Shown in pieces: positions 17,490 to 27,088 of a DNA stretch of 64,000 nucleotides. The position numbers and the translations under genes were made by a program. This DNA comes from Cytophagales bacterium (GTDB taxonomy: Bacteria; Bacteroidota; Bacteroidia; Cytophagales; Bernardetiaceae): contig JAAFJX010000010.1 of the NCBI GenBank assembly GCA_013299045.1, positions 1 through 64,000 on the forward strand. Direction: 5' to 3'. Each line of letters begins with the position of its first letter. Within the stretch, counting starts at the first letter, position 1. The notes under the pieces are model-generated. The model searched no databases. It was not told the DNA's origin and saw only the letters and a list, made by a program, of their open reading frames with translations.

Positions 17490-20400
17490 ATGAACAGAAA
17501 GTTATTACTTGCAGGCACCTTGGGAGCAGCCATGACCGCTGGCATAGCGGGTTGGTTTGTTTACTCGGGCGATGCTAGCGACGAAACAGCGCTGGGCTAC
17601 ACCCCCGAGGAAGTGAACGCTATGCGTATAGAACGCAAAAAGCAAAAAATGGATAATGGTTATATCCGCTACGAGAACCCAAAAGCACTCGCGGATTACT
17701 ATAAGGCCATTCGTACAAGACCTGGCCAAAGTGCGCCCGAATATGAAGCGGGCTATTTGCAAAAAGAGTATCAAAAAGCTGTTGCTCTTTCTGCTAACGC
17801 CAGAACAAATATTGATTTTAACTTCACAGAGCGCGGCCCAGGCAACGTGGGTGGGCGTACACGTCAAATTATTGTAGACACACAAGATGCTTCCCAAAAC
17901 ACTTGGTTGGCTAGTGCAGTGAGTGGCGGTATTTGGAAAACTACTGATGCTGGCAAAACTTGGAATCCTGTAGATGACAAAATGGGTAACATCGGCGTGG
18001 TTGCACTCGTGCAGGCCAAGTCTAACCCCAAAGTGATGTATGCAGGCACTGGTGAAGGCCCTTACAGTTTCTCACAATACCATGTGGGCGGTTCTGGTAT
18101 ATGGAAATCTACAGACGGCGGCCAAACATGGAAGGTGTTAGAATCTACGCTCAACAGCGACGATTTCTTTAATACAACCCGCATTATCGTAGACCCTAAG
18201 AATGACAACATTCTCTTAGCAACTACCTCAAATGGCATTTGGGACGGCGGCTTCCGTTCACGCATTATGCGCTCTGAAAATGGTGGTACTAGCTGGACTG
18301 CTGTTGCTCAGCCTAACTCTTTGGCTTTGCAAATTGCAGCAGACCCAACGGATTTCAATATCCAATACGCCTCTATCTACATCAATGGCGTAATGAAATC
18401 TACTGATGCTGGTAAAACGTGGAATGTAACATCGCTTGGCGATATTGCGAGTTCTTTGATGCCAGACCCAGACAACAACCGCGTTGGTCGTACAGAAATT
18501 GCTATCTCGCCTACCGACCCCAAAACAATCTATGCAAGCACTGAGTATACTAACGGTGGTTCAGACCTTTTTGTATCATTTGATGGTGCAGAAAACTGGT
18601 CGCCAGTAGAGCCTAACGGTTCGCGTATTACCACAGATTATTTAGGCGGACAAGGCTGGTATGATAATGCCATTGCTGTCAATCCTGATGATAAAAACAA
18701 CGTTTTCTTTGGTGGTGTTAATATGTTCCAAGCAACCGTTACGCCTGGTTCTACACGCCTTGGTCCACGTCAGTTCTTAGGAGTTACGCAAATCAACACT
18801 GAAAATTATATCAATTTCGTAAACTTCAATGCCGGTACACACTGGGGCAACCGCTTAGTAATTGAAAATGAAGCCTCTGCGGTTTCTATTGAAATTCGTA
18901 TGGGTGGCGGCAAAAAGCAAAAAGCTCACCGCTTCTTGGCTTGCGGCGGTAACTACGGTGCTGGTTGTGCAGACGACGGCTATCTCTACCAAGACTATGT
19001 AGAAGTTCCATTTGAAGTGTGGGATATTGACAACAACAAGCAACTGATGGTTTCTTTCCGTGACCAGCAGAACGACGGTAAGTTCAACTTGAACAAACAA
19101 GACCGTACGGCTGACCCAGACCTCCTGAAGTGCCGTGAGTATATGTACATTCACACGGTTGCTTATGATGCTGCCGCGCCTAGCTCTGCTATTGCAAAGA
19201 AAGCGGGTATTGCTACGCAACGTATGTACTTTATGTGGCCTTTTTTGGCTGATGCCGCTGCTGGCTTTGAACCAATTCCGAACGCAACGCTTCGCGTTAA
19301 TTTTGGCAAATTAACTTTCCAAAAAGCTAAAATTGAAGTTGTTTCTGATGCTTATCAGCAATTTGGTGGTGGTAACTCATTGAGCGAATTACACCCTGAC
19401 CATCACTATGCGCTCTTTATCAAATATGCAGACAAATTGCGTTTGATAACTGGCAATGACGGTGGTGTGGCTTACTCCGACAACCTCGGCAAGGCATGGA
19501 CGGAAACTGACGGTACATCAGATTATAACACAACTCAGTTCTACGGTATTGCACGTCACCCAGAAAGAAACCTCTACTTAGGTGGCACGCAAGACAACAA
19601 CACGCTCCTCTCTGGCTCAGCTGACCAAAACAAATCTGGGGAGTTCTTGCCAGTAATTGGTGGTGACGGTTTTGAATGTCTGTGGAATGCTGAAGACCCT
19701 AACCAGTTGATTGGTAGTGTTTATAATAACCTTATAAACCGTTCAGTTGATGGTGGCAAGCGTTGGATACGTGCGACTAGTGGTTTGCGCGACCAAGGCG
19801 AAAATGCTCCTTTCTACACGCGCTTGGCTAACTCACCTGCTAAGCCTTCTACTATCTATGCAGTTGGTAGAACTGGTGTATGGAAATCATCAGACTTTGG
19901 TGGAACATGGCGCGGAACAGCTATTGGCGACGACCGCTGGTCATACAGCGGCACTGTAAACGTAGAAGTTTCTAGGGTTAATGCAAGTATTGTTTGGGCT
20001 GGTTCTGCTATGGCAGATGGTGCTTCTATCTTTGTTTCGGAAGACGAAGGTAAAACATTTAAGCCTACAACAAACTACATTGACAAAGAGATGGGTAGCA
20101 TAACAGGTATTGTAACGCACCCTACTGACCCTAGAACCGCTTATGTACTCTTCTCGCAAGCCAAAGGCCCTAAAATTCTTGAAACAAAGGACTTAGGTAA
20201 AACTTGGAATGACATTACTGGTTTTGGTAGCAACCCAACCAGCAGCAATGGCTTCCCAGACGTAGCAACACACTCTTTGCACGTACTGCCTGAAGGCGAA
20301 ATGATTGTTGGTACTGAAATCGGTCTCTTTATCCGCGAAAAAGGCGCAACTAGCTGGAATATGGTGAAGTCTAACTTACCAAACGTGTCTGTTACGCATC

Positions 20401-20801
20401 TCCTCATCACGCCTAAAGACGGACAGTTAGTGGTAGGTACTTTTGGCCGTGGTATCTGGACGTTCGATGGTAAATTCCTTTTCAAAGGTGCAGACCCTAC
20501 AACAGACCCAACCACAGACCCTACAACAGACCCTACAACAACTACTGGTCTCTTCAACAATTCTTCTACGATTAAGTTGAACGTGTTCCCGAATCCAACT
20601 GCAGACAAAGTAAACTTTGATTTGCCAGAAGGTGCTAGTTATCAGGTTTCTGTATTCAACCAGGCTGGTCAGGTAGTACAAAAAACTACTCAGAAAGGTG
20701 GTAAAGTTGTGCTTACTTTGGGCAACCTGACTACTGGTACTTACGTGATTCGCGCAACAGATGGCAAAAAAGTATTTAGCCAGAAAGTAAGCGTTCAGTA
20801 A
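17490..20801 (+). CDS. Large secreted Asp-box (BNR/VPS10-like) protein with T9SS type A sorting domain
   Basis: 1103 aa. A signal peptide is followed by a charged ~80-residue region and then a beta-propeller built from about ten Asp-box repeats of the S.D.G..W type (WKTTDAGKTW, WKSTDGGQTW, MKSTDAGKTW, NRSVDGGKRW, WKSSDFGGTW, LETKDLGKTW and others), interrupted by a ~200-residue insertion from ~430. A repetitive linker PTTDPTTDPTTDPTTTT (~1010) leads to a C-terminal sorting domain starting LNVFPNPTADKV and ending KVFSQKVSVQ, which directs export by the T9SS and surface attachment or release. Asp-box propellers occur in sialidases and in many Bacteroidota exoproteins of unknown role. No sialidase Arg triad is evident, so no enzyme function is assigned. 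Confidence 0.85.
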   Translation: MNRKLLLAGTLGAAMTAGIAGWFVYSGDASDETALGYTPEEVNAMRIERKKQKMDNGYIRYENPKALADYYKAIRTRPGQSAPEYEAGYLQKEYQKAVALSANARTNIDFNFTERGPGNVGGRTRQIIVDTQDASQNTWLASAVSGGIWKTTDAGKTWNPVDDKMGNIGVVALVQAKSNPKVMYAGTGEGPYSFSQYHVGGSGIWKSTDGGQTWKVLESTLNSDDFFNTTRIIVDPKNDNILLATTSNGIWDGGFRSRIMRSENGGTSWTAVAQPNSLALQIAADPTDFNIQYASIYINGVMKSTDAGKTWNVTSLGDIASSLMPDPDNNRVGRTEIAISPTDPKTIYASTEYTNGGSDLFVSFDGAENWSPVEPNGSRITTDYLGGQGWYDNAIAVNPDDKNNVFFGGVNMFQATVTPGSTRLGPRQFLGVTQINTENYINFVNFNAGTHWGNRLVIENEASAVSIEIRMGGGKKQKAHRFLACGGNYGAGCADDGYLYQDYVEVPFEVWDIDNNKQLMVSFRDQQNDGKFNLNKQDRTADPDLLKCREYMYIHTVAYDAAAPSSAIAKKAGIATQRMYFMWPFLADAAAGFEPIPNATLRVNFGKLTFQKAKIEVVSDAYQQFGGGNSLSELHPDHHYALFIKYADKLRLITGNDGGVAYSDNLGKAWTETDGTSDYNTTQFYGIARHPERNLYLGGTQDNNTLLSGSADQNKSGEFLPVIGGDGFECLWNAEDPNQLIGSVYNNLINRSVDGGKRWIRATSGLRDQGENAPFYTRLANSPAKPSTIYAVGRTGVWKSSDFGGTWRGTAIGDDRWSYSGTVNVEVSRVNASIVWAGSAMADGASIFVSEDEGKTFKPTTNYIDKEMGSITGIVTHPTDPRTAYVLFSQAKGPKILETKDLGKTWNDITGFGSNPTSSNGFPDVATHSLHVLPEGEMIVGTEIGLFIREKGATSWNMVKSNLPNVSVTHLLITPKDGQLVVGTFGRGIWTFDGKFLFKGADPTTDPTTDPTTDPTTTTGLFNNSSTIKLNVFPNPTADKVNFDLPEGASYQVSVFNQAGQVVQKTTQKGGKVVLTLGNLTTGTYVIRATDGKKVFSQKVSVQ
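20503..20541 (+). repeat. 12-base tandem repeat coding the PTTD linker
   Basis: Near-perfect 12-base units of the CCTACAACAGAC type encode the PTTD repeats between propeller and sorting domain. Unit changes keep the frame, so linker length can vary without breaking the gene. Confidence 0.8.
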
Positions 20802-20835
20802 AACATCTTCTGACTACCGAATTGTAATTTTTGAA

Positions 20836-20876
20836 AAGAATGCTGTCAGAATTGTTTTTGGCAGCATTCTTTTTTA
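20836..20876 (+). terminator. Rho-independent terminator
   Basis: AGAATGCTGTC (20837-20847) pairs with GGCAGCATTCT (20860-20870, one wobble) and is followed by TTTTT. It ends the Asp-box protein transcript. Confidence 0.85.
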
Positions 20877-20914
20877 CTTTAGTTTTACTTCTTATCTAAT
20901 AATTATTTTGTATC

Positions 20915-21877
20915 ATGCAGTTACTCAAAGCTCTATGTAGCGTCTATGCACCCGCTGGCAACGAAAGTTTGCTCAAACAGTTTATCATTGCGTATGTCCA
21001 AAAAGAGCAGCACAAATGGCGCGTAAAACCACAAATATTTGCTGACGAAGCTTTGTTTCAAGATTGTATCATTCTAGCATTTGGTAAACCACGTACTGCC
21101 ATATTTGCGCACCTAGATTCTATCGGATTCACCGTTCGGTACGGCAACGAGCTAGTAAAGCTTGGGGGCGTTCGGCCAAAGCACGGGACTAAGCTGAAAG
21201 GAATTGATAGCAACGGCCCAGTAAAAGCAACTTTGGAAGTTCGTGAAGAAAAAGCTGAGAACAAGGCGGGTTTGCACGGCGCTGATGGGCAGGCAGTCAA
21301 AAAATTATTTTATAAAGCCAAGCGCGTGCTGGAGCGTGGGACTGAACTCGTTTACGATAGTGCTTTTAGACTAAACGACACCACCGTACAAACTTGTTAC
21401 TTAGATAACCGTTTAGGCTGCTGGACTGCTCTTAAAGTTGCTGAAACGTTAGAGAATGGACTTTTAATATTTTCTTGCTGGGAGGAGGTCTTAGGAGGTT
21501 CAGTTCCTTATCTCATACGTTTTGCCTACGAGCAGTATGGTGTGCGGCAGGCACTGGTATCAGACATTACTTGGCGTACAGCAGGTGTAGTGCAAGGTGG
21601 CGGAACGGCTATTTCTATGCGCGATAGAGGTATTCCTCGTCGCTCTTTCATAAAAAAGGTAGTCGGTCTAGCGGCTAATTCAGGGGCAAGATATCAACTA
21701 GAAGTAGAAGATGAGGGTTCTTCTGATGCCAAAGAATTGCAAAGCTCACCGTATCCTATCGATTGGTGCTTTATAGGAGTGCCGATAGACAACGTGCATA
21801 CTCCAGATGAGATAGCCAATTTGGCTGACCTAAGTGATAATGTAAAATTGTATAGCTACCTCATGGCTCATTTATAG
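20915..21877 (+). CDS. M42-like zinc aminopeptidase (M20/M28 clan)
   Basis: 320 aa, slightly shorter than typical M42 enzymes (~340-360). Metal ligands and catalytic residues can be placed: AHLDSIGF (first metal His-Asp), CYLDNRLGCW (bridging Asp), SCWEEVLGGS (catalytic Glu pair), LVSDIT (metal Asp) and NVHTPDEIANLADL (last metal His). M42 enzymes remove N-terminal residues from cytosolic peptides as large tetrahedral assemblies. There is no signal peptide. It converges with the Ig-like lipoprotein gene, with only 6 bases between the stops. Confidence 0.82.
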   Translation: MQLLKALCSVYAPAGNESLLKQFIIAYVQKEQHKWRVKPQIFADEALFQDCIILAFGKPRTAIFAHLDSIGFTVRYGNELVKLGGVRPKHGTKLKGIDSNGPVKATLEVREEKAENKAGLHGADGQAVKKLFYKAKRVLERGTELVYDSAFRLNDTTVQTCYLDNRLGCWTALKVAETLENGLLIFSCWEEVLGGSVPYLIRFAYEQYGVRQALVSDITWRTAGVVQGGGTAISMRDRGIPRRSFIKKVVGLAANSGARYQLEVEDEGSSDAKELQSSPYPIDWCFIGVPIDNVHTPDEIANLADLSDNVKLYSYLMAHL

Positions 21878-21883
21878 TAGAGT

Positions 21884-23560
21884 TTATTGAGAGTCAGCAG
21901 CATCGGTATCAATAGGCTCTATGCCCAGCTCCCAGTTGGCTTTAAGAGGAATGATTTGCGTATCTACAATTACTCTCTCTGGCACAATCCTCTCCTTGAA
22001 GGAGCCTTTGTCCCAAATCTTATTGTCATTAGAGTCTACAAAAACACGCACACGTTTGTTTCCGGGAATCAAGCGCTGAAAATTAAATGGGCCTTTGGTT
22101 TGCTGCTCCTGCTCCACTACATTTAATTCATTGATAATCTGAACAATGTAGTTGCTTGAGCTCCCTTTGACAGTGCCTGTAACAGTTCCAAAGTCTTCTA
22201 TGGGCGCAACAGGGTAAGCGAGTACCTTAATAGGCACGGAATCAGCCTCTACCGTAATAAAAGCACCTTGTTTGGCTGAAAAATCCACTTTTTCTAGCGG
22301 CTTAAACTCATACTCTATCTTTAGTTCGGTTCGGTTATGATTCCACACAAAAGCTGCTTCGGTGAATGCAGACCAAACAGTATCTTTATCCATCTTGAAG
22401 CGAATACTATCCAGATTGACCTTCAGAATAGGCTTTGAAAACTTAAAAGTAAGTGGCAATCCTTGGTCTTTGAGAATTTTTGTACCATTGGCAGGATATT
22501 CCTGCACAATAGGCACATTGAGCTTAGCAGGACGACCTTCATTGAACTTTACTTTAATCGTATCTTTGATTTGATTGCCCACAGAATCTGTAACCTCTAG
22601 CAAAGCAAGCAGGGTATCGGTAGCGCTATTACTTTTGTGATAAAACGTAAGCAACTCGTTAGTAAGTTGATGGTATACAAGCGTATCTAGTGTTTTATCA
22701 AAAAACGAGAGCTTGTAGTCTGCCACTTTTTTATTGAATTTTAGCTCAAAATACTGTTTGCGGCTACGCGACGAGGCTATTTGCAAAGGCTTGAGGTCAT
22801 AGTAAAGTGTGCGGAGATTCACCCCCGCTAAATTTTTACTCAGCGGCAAGGTGTATTTCATAAAACCAATAACTTCGTCCTTGCCCTTATATATCAAATC
22901 AGGTTTGGCTTCAGAAATAGCATACACTTTATAGTCCCCCATTTTCAAGTTTTTAAACTGATAAACACCGCTTGTGTCGCTTCGAGTAACATATAGCGGT
23001 TTGTCTTCGTTAATGTCGAGAGTGTCCTGGCTATTGTAAAGAGAAACAGCACAGGCTTTCATTGGACGGCCAGTGAGCATATCATAAACGCGACCCCGCA
23101 GCGTAAGAGAGTCTATAACGGGGCCAGTGCTGAAAGCTAAACCCAAGTTTTGCACTTTGTTGGCCTCCGTAATATCTTGTATAGAAGTGCCAAAATTGAT
23201 TGTGTAAGTGGTATTGGGTTTAAAATCCTCTTCAAATATAATTTCTAGTCGGTTCTTACGCGCATTGGTTTTGAACTTGGCTTCGGTGTAGGGGCTGATA
23301 GTCAGTTCATTTTGAAGGTTTCCGGTTTTTATAAACTCATCAAATTCAAGTGTGATGGTGCGTGTGTTTACATTGACGCTTTGGTCTCTTGGTATCATAA
23401 CGCGCAAATTAGGCGGTGTTTCGTCCTTTAGCCCCCCCGTAGGTACACCCTGACTCGCGCAACCCCAGTACAACAACACAAGCAAGAGCAAGCCAATAGG
23501 CCCATTCAACAAGGAAAACAATAAGCCTTTGGGTAATTTTAGAAAACACGCGAATCTCAT
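21884..23560 (-). CDS. Ig-like domain lipoprotein (Big_5 type)
   Basis: 558 aa. The N-terminal hydrophobic stretch ends in a lipobox (LLYWGC). Directly after it comes GVPTGGLKDETPPNLRVMIPRDQSVNVNTRTITLEF, the start of the bacterial Ig-like domain seen in a conserved Bacteroidota lipoprotein family, followed by a carboxypeptidase-regulatory-like segment (LTLRGRVYDMLTGRPMKACAVSLY). The remaining ~300 residues are beta-rich without catalytic motifs. The family is widespread in Bacteroidota and of unknown function, probably at the outer membrane. CAAAAGTA at 23580-23587 (TACTTTTG on the minus strand) is a possible -7 box. Confidence 0.85.
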   Translation of the reverse strand: MRFACFLKLPKGLLFSLLNGPIGLLLLVLLYWGCASQGVPTGGLKDETPPNLRVMIPRDQSVNVNTRTITLEFDEFIKTGNLQNELTISPYTEAKFKTNARKNRLEIIFEEDFKPNTTYTINFGTSIQDITEANKVQNLGLAFSTGPVIDSLTLRGRVYDMLTGRPMKACAVSLYNSQDTLDINEDKPLYVTRSDTSGVYQFKNLKMGDYKVYAISEAKPDLIYKGKDEVIGFMKYTLPLSKNLAGVNLRTLYYDLKPLQIASSRSRKQYFELKFNKKVADYKLSFFDKTLDTLVYHQLTNELLTFYHKSNSATDTLLALLEVTDSVGNQIKDTIKVKFNEGRPAKLNVPIVQEYPANGTKILKDQGLPLTFKFSKPILKVNLDSIRFKMDKDTVWSAFTEAAFVWNHNRTELKIEYEFKPLEKVDFSAKQGAFITVEADSVPIKVLAYPVAPIEDFGTVTGTVKGSSSNYIVQIINELNVVEQEQQTKGPFNFQRLIPGNKRVRVFVDSNDNKIWDKGSFKERIVPERVIVDTQIIPLKANWELGIEPIDTDAADSQ

Positions 23561-23758
23561 AGAGCATCATTTTAAGCTACAAAAGTAAGAAATTAATTGG
23601 CTAAGGCGGCTGATTTAACACTTTTTATACTTGCTGGCTCTTTGTTCGGTATGTGGCCTTCCTAAAAAACAACGTCCTAAAACGAGCTTTGCAAACAGAC
23701 CGTTTGATTGTTTTTTACAAAAAAGGGAACTGCCTAATCTTTTTTGTGTAAAGTACTG

Positions 23759-23766
23759 TATATTTG
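23759..23766 (+). promoter_or_regulatory. -7 box upstream of the TonB-dependent receptor
   Basis: TATATTTG at 23759-23766 matches TAnnTTTG, about 46 bases before the ATG. The nearest TTG is only 12 bases upstream, so the -33 element is uncertain. Confidence 0.5.
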
Positions 23767-23812
23767 CGAAGCTTCTTTTATAGTCGTTGAATTTTCCTGA
23801 ACCTATCCTCAA

Positions 23813-26029
23813 ATGTACGCGCTGCGCATAATTTTCTCGTCCTTTTTCTTGATTCTAATGGCTTTACCACGCGCCTATTCACAGGTAGATGCCACAGAAG
23901 ATTTGTATGAATTGGTTTTAGATGAATATCTGGATATACAAGTGGCTTCAGCGAGCCGTTCGGAGCGCAGCGTCAAGGATTTGCCCATAACCGTACACGT
24001 TATTACACGCGAAGAAATAGAAAAAAACCACTATACTTCTTTGGTTGAAGCCCTCAAAGATGTAGCTGGTTTGCGTGTTGGTCAGCCCGGTAATGGAGTT
24101 GATGGTGAGCTATTTATGATGCGTGGGCAGGTAGGTAACTCTTACGCTAAAATATTATTAGATGGCCAACCCATAGCCCCCTCTGTGGCCAGTGGTATGC
24201 CTCTCGGTGAGCAGATTAATATGGCGAGCGTGGAGCGTATAGAAATTATTTTTGGCCCTGCTGCTGCCCTCTATGGCGCTGATGCTTTGGCGGGAGTTAT
24301 CAATATTATCAGCAAGGAAGTACCGAACGACAAAAAACGAATGTTTGCCTCAAGAGTAACAGGCGGCGAATTGGGCTATATCAATACATCATTGTCCTAT
24401 GGCATTAATAAACCCGACAAAAAATTTAAATTTATTGCTGATGCGGTCTTTTCTAGGCGTGCTGATATGAACATCAAGCGTGGCTACAATGACGTTTATA
24501 ATAACGAAGACCCAGGTGCTTTTGCTAAACTACCCAGCCAAAGCATAGGAGCGGGCTTTAAAATCAATTATCGGAACTTCGTCCTACAATACAGTTTAAT
24601 GCAACGCAAAGACCATAGCGCTATAGGCCAAAGCAATCTGGATTACGATTATAACACCTCTGCCTCTTTTTGGGGCGAGACCGTCCAGCGTTATGCGTTG
24701 CGGCATCAAGTTCAAAAAGGCAAGTTTAACTTTGTTACCAATCTCTCTTATCTCCGTTATAGATTGAATACACAGTCGTATTTTAAGTTTACTTTTTTAG
24801 ACAATAATAGTTATAAATTTGCGGCTTCGGACGACATCATGTTTGAGGAAATAGTCATATACAACATGAATGAAGATACTGAGCTTATGGGGGGCGCTGT
24901 TTTTCAGGCATTTTCAAGTATGCCCAAGACCAATGACTTAGAAGAGCCTTTTAAAAAAACAGGTTATAGAGCTTTTGCAAATATAACACCTGCTGCAGAC
25001 GATGTCTTTGGCGACTTTGGCTTCAATCCACGTTTAGAAAGCAATATGGCCACCTTCGTACAACTCACCAATACTGGCCGTAAGCATACTCTCATGGCCA
25101 GTGCGCGCTTAGACTACCACTCGCGTTACGGTGTCTCTTTTAATCCACGTATCTCATTTTTAGTAAACATGACTAAAAAAACGGCTTTTCGTTCTTCTTT
25201 TGGCCGTGCTTTCCGTGCGCCTTCTGGCTATTATACTTACAACTCTGTAGCCTTTTTTGAAGATACCACCAGACAACTGATTACTTTTTTGGTAGTGCCT
25301 AACGAAGCACTACGTCCTGAACAGCTCACTACTTTTGAAATGGGCATACGGCAGTTAGTAGGCAAAAAATGGTCTTTAGAGGCTATTTTCTTGCAAAATG
25401 AAATCCGCGACCTTATTTTTGTAGGGCAAACTCGCTTGGATAAAAACCAAAAGCCTTATTATGCGCTTTCAGACAGCGACTCCACCTTAGCAAGTAGTAA
25501 CGGCGGTATTTCGGTGTTTTCTTCGCTTGAACTTGTGGCTAGCGGTAGAAATTTGTCCGAAAAACTAGCACTCACCATCAATGGCTCATTGGGCATAGCC
25601 AAAGGCTACGAGTATTTGCCGAATGGCGACACACTGAAGAACTTCAGGCAGTTACCACTTTATTTTGGAAAACTGAGCCTCATCATGGCCCCTTTCCGAA
25701 GTACAAAAGTGCGGTTTTTGAAAGACTTTTATTTGCGTATAGACAACACCACCTCTTCGGGCTGGTACATTGCGCGTATTGATACTCGTGCAGCATACGA
25801 ATTACCCGAAAATAAAGTGGGTGGTAAATCCATGTTCAGTTTGGCTTATTCAGCGATAGATGTCAATGCCCGTTTTGGAGTGGCTAAAGGCGCTTTTGTA
25901 TATCTGAAATGCACCAATCTCTTTGATGCAAAGTTTGCTGGCGTGGACCCTTACAATGCCTCTGTATCTTTGAACTATGGCCCACAGTACAGAAGAACTT
26001 TTTATATGGGCGCATCTTTCTCGTTTTGA
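23813..26029 (+). CDS. TonB-dependent outer-membrane receptor
   Basis: 738 aa. Signal peptide (1-24, ending AYSQ), a short acidic stretch that may act as TonB box, then the plug domain (~45-165): ASRSERSVKDLPITVHVITREEIEKN, LKDVAGLRVGQPGNGVDGELFMMRGQ, LLDGQPI, VERIEIIFGPAAALYGADALAGVINI. The rest is a 22-strand-type barrel with alternating aromatic strands and a terminal Phe (RRTFYMGASFSF), the usual outer-membrane insertion signal. It lacks the N-terminal CarboxypepD_reg domain of SusC proteins and has no SusD partner, so it is more likely a siderophore, vitamin or metal receptor than a glycan transporter. The substrate cannot be told. Confidence 0.92.
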   Translation: MYALRIIFSSFFLILMALPRAYSQVDATEDLYELVLDEYLDIQVASASRSERSVKDLPITVHVITREEIEKNHYTSLVEALKDVAGLRVGQPGNGVDGELFMMRGQVGNSYAKILLDGQPIAPSVASGMPLGEQINMASVERIEIIFGPAAALYGADALAGVINIISKEVPNDKKRMFASRVTGGELGYINTSLSYGINKPDKKFKFIADAVFSRRADMNIKRGYNDVYNNEDPGAFAKLPSQSIGAGFKINYRNFVLQYSLMQRKDHSAIGQSNLDYDYNTSASFWGETVQRYALRHQVQKGKFNFVTNLSYLRYRLNTQSYFKFTFLDNNSYKFAASDDIMFEEIVIYNMNEDTELMGGAVFQAFSSMPKTNDLEEPFKKTGYRAFANITPAADDVFGDFGFNPRLESNMATFVQLTNTGRKHTLMASARLDYHSRYGVSFNPRISFLVNMTKKTAFRSSFGRAFRAPSGYYTYNSVAFFEDTTRQLITFLVVPNEALRPEQLTTFEMGIRQLVGKKWSLEAIFLQNEIRDLIFVGQTRLDKNQKPYYALSDSDSTLASSNGGISVFSSLELVASGRNLSEKLALTINGSLGIAKGYEYLPNGDTLKNFRQLPLYFGKLSLIMAPFRSTKVRFLKDFYLRIDNTTSSGWYIARIDTRAAYELPENKVGGKSMFSLAYSAIDVNARFGVAKGAFVYLKCTNLFDAKFAGVDPYNASVSLNYGPQYRRTFYMGASFSF

Positions 26030-26278
26030 GGAGAATGTGTTTATGCAAATCTCTTAAAATGAGGATACTAGACCTAACGCAGCTTTCGTATCTGCTTGGC
26101 AGAAAATGTATGACTTGACTTTTATTTGAATGAACTCAGAAGGAGTACAATCTTTGTAAAAAACAGTGTTTTTCGGAGCGCAAAAACCCCTTGAGGTGGT
26201 ATAAAATTCTAGAAACGGTTAATCTCAAAAAAATATCCATTACTCAAACCACAACACTTTTTCAAACAAAAAACTACC

Positions 26279-27046
26279 ATGCTGCAATTCGGAAAAGTAC
26301 ATTGCGAAGTAGAAGGACAAAATTACAGCCTAGACCTCCACAAGCCTTTAGATATTTCCTTACCCTTGAGCACAAAACCAGAGCAAGTAAACTGTTATTA
26401 TGCTGAACCTGTGCTTATAGAGCCTATCAGAGTGGGTAGTTTTGTAGGAGATGTTCGGCAGGGTGGCTCATGTAACTATGTCCGTGTGAGCATGACACCA
26501 CATGGCAACGGCACCCATACTGAATGCTACGGACATATTTCTGCCGATGCTTACACTTTGCCACAAGCGCTTCAGCAATTTTGGTTTTTGGCACAACTTA
26601 TTACAGTAGAGCCTTTTACGCATAGCAACGGCGACCGTTTTGTCCCTTTGGCAACGCTAGAACAACAGCTAGCGACTCTTCCACGCACAGAAGCCCTTAT
26701 TATCAGAACTTTACCTAACGAAAAGCAGAAGCAGTACGCGCAGTATTCGGGCACTAATCCAGTATTTTTAGAGCCTGGCTCTGGCGATTTTCTGCGCGAA
26801 CGCGGAATTTTGCATTTGTTGATAGACACACCTTCTGTGGACAAGGAGTGGGACGAGGGCAAATTAAATGTCCATAAAGGTTTTTGGAACTATCCAACTG
26901 CGCCTAGAAAAAATGCTACCATCACGGAGCTTGTTTTTGTACCAAATCACGTTGCAGATGGCCTCTACGCCTTGAATTTACAGATAATTTCACTTGAGGC
27001 CGATGCCGTGCCAAGCAAGCCAGTGCTTTATATCTTGCAAAGTTAG
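26279..27046 (+). CDS. Cyclase-family hydrolase (kynurenine formamidase-like)
   Basis: 255 aa with no signal peptide. The family's metal site appears as HGNGTHTECYGH (~81-92) in place of the usual HxGTHxDxPxH; Glu replaces Asp, which can still bind metal. Other family features are PLDISLPLS near the N-terminus, LIDTPSVDKEWDEGKLNVHKGFW and the C-terminal AVPSKPVLYIL. Members hydrolyse N-formylkynurenine, related amides or cyclic esters, and the actual substrate is open. It converges with uppP. Confidence 0.8.
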   Translation: MLQFGKVHCEVEGQNYSLDLHKPLDISLPLSTKPEQVNCYYAEPVLIEPIRVGSFVGDVRQGGSCNYVRVSMTPHGNGTHTECYGHISADAYTLPQALQQFWFLAQLITVEPFTHSNGDRFVPLATLEQQLATLPRTEALIIRTLPNEKQKQYAQYSGTNPVFLEPGSGDFLRERGILHLLIDTPSVDKEWDEGKLNVHKGFWNYPTAPRKNATITELVFVPNHVADGLYALNLQIISLEADAVPSKPVLYILQS

Positions 27047-27088
27047 TATGATGATTTGGCATTCGCCAAAAAGGTGCTTGCAAAGGTT

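Noticed and set aside
17490-20801. Sialidase annotation for the Asp-box protein
   Set aside because: Asp boxes alone do not imply sialidase; the catalytic Arg triad and the FRIP-type motif were not found.
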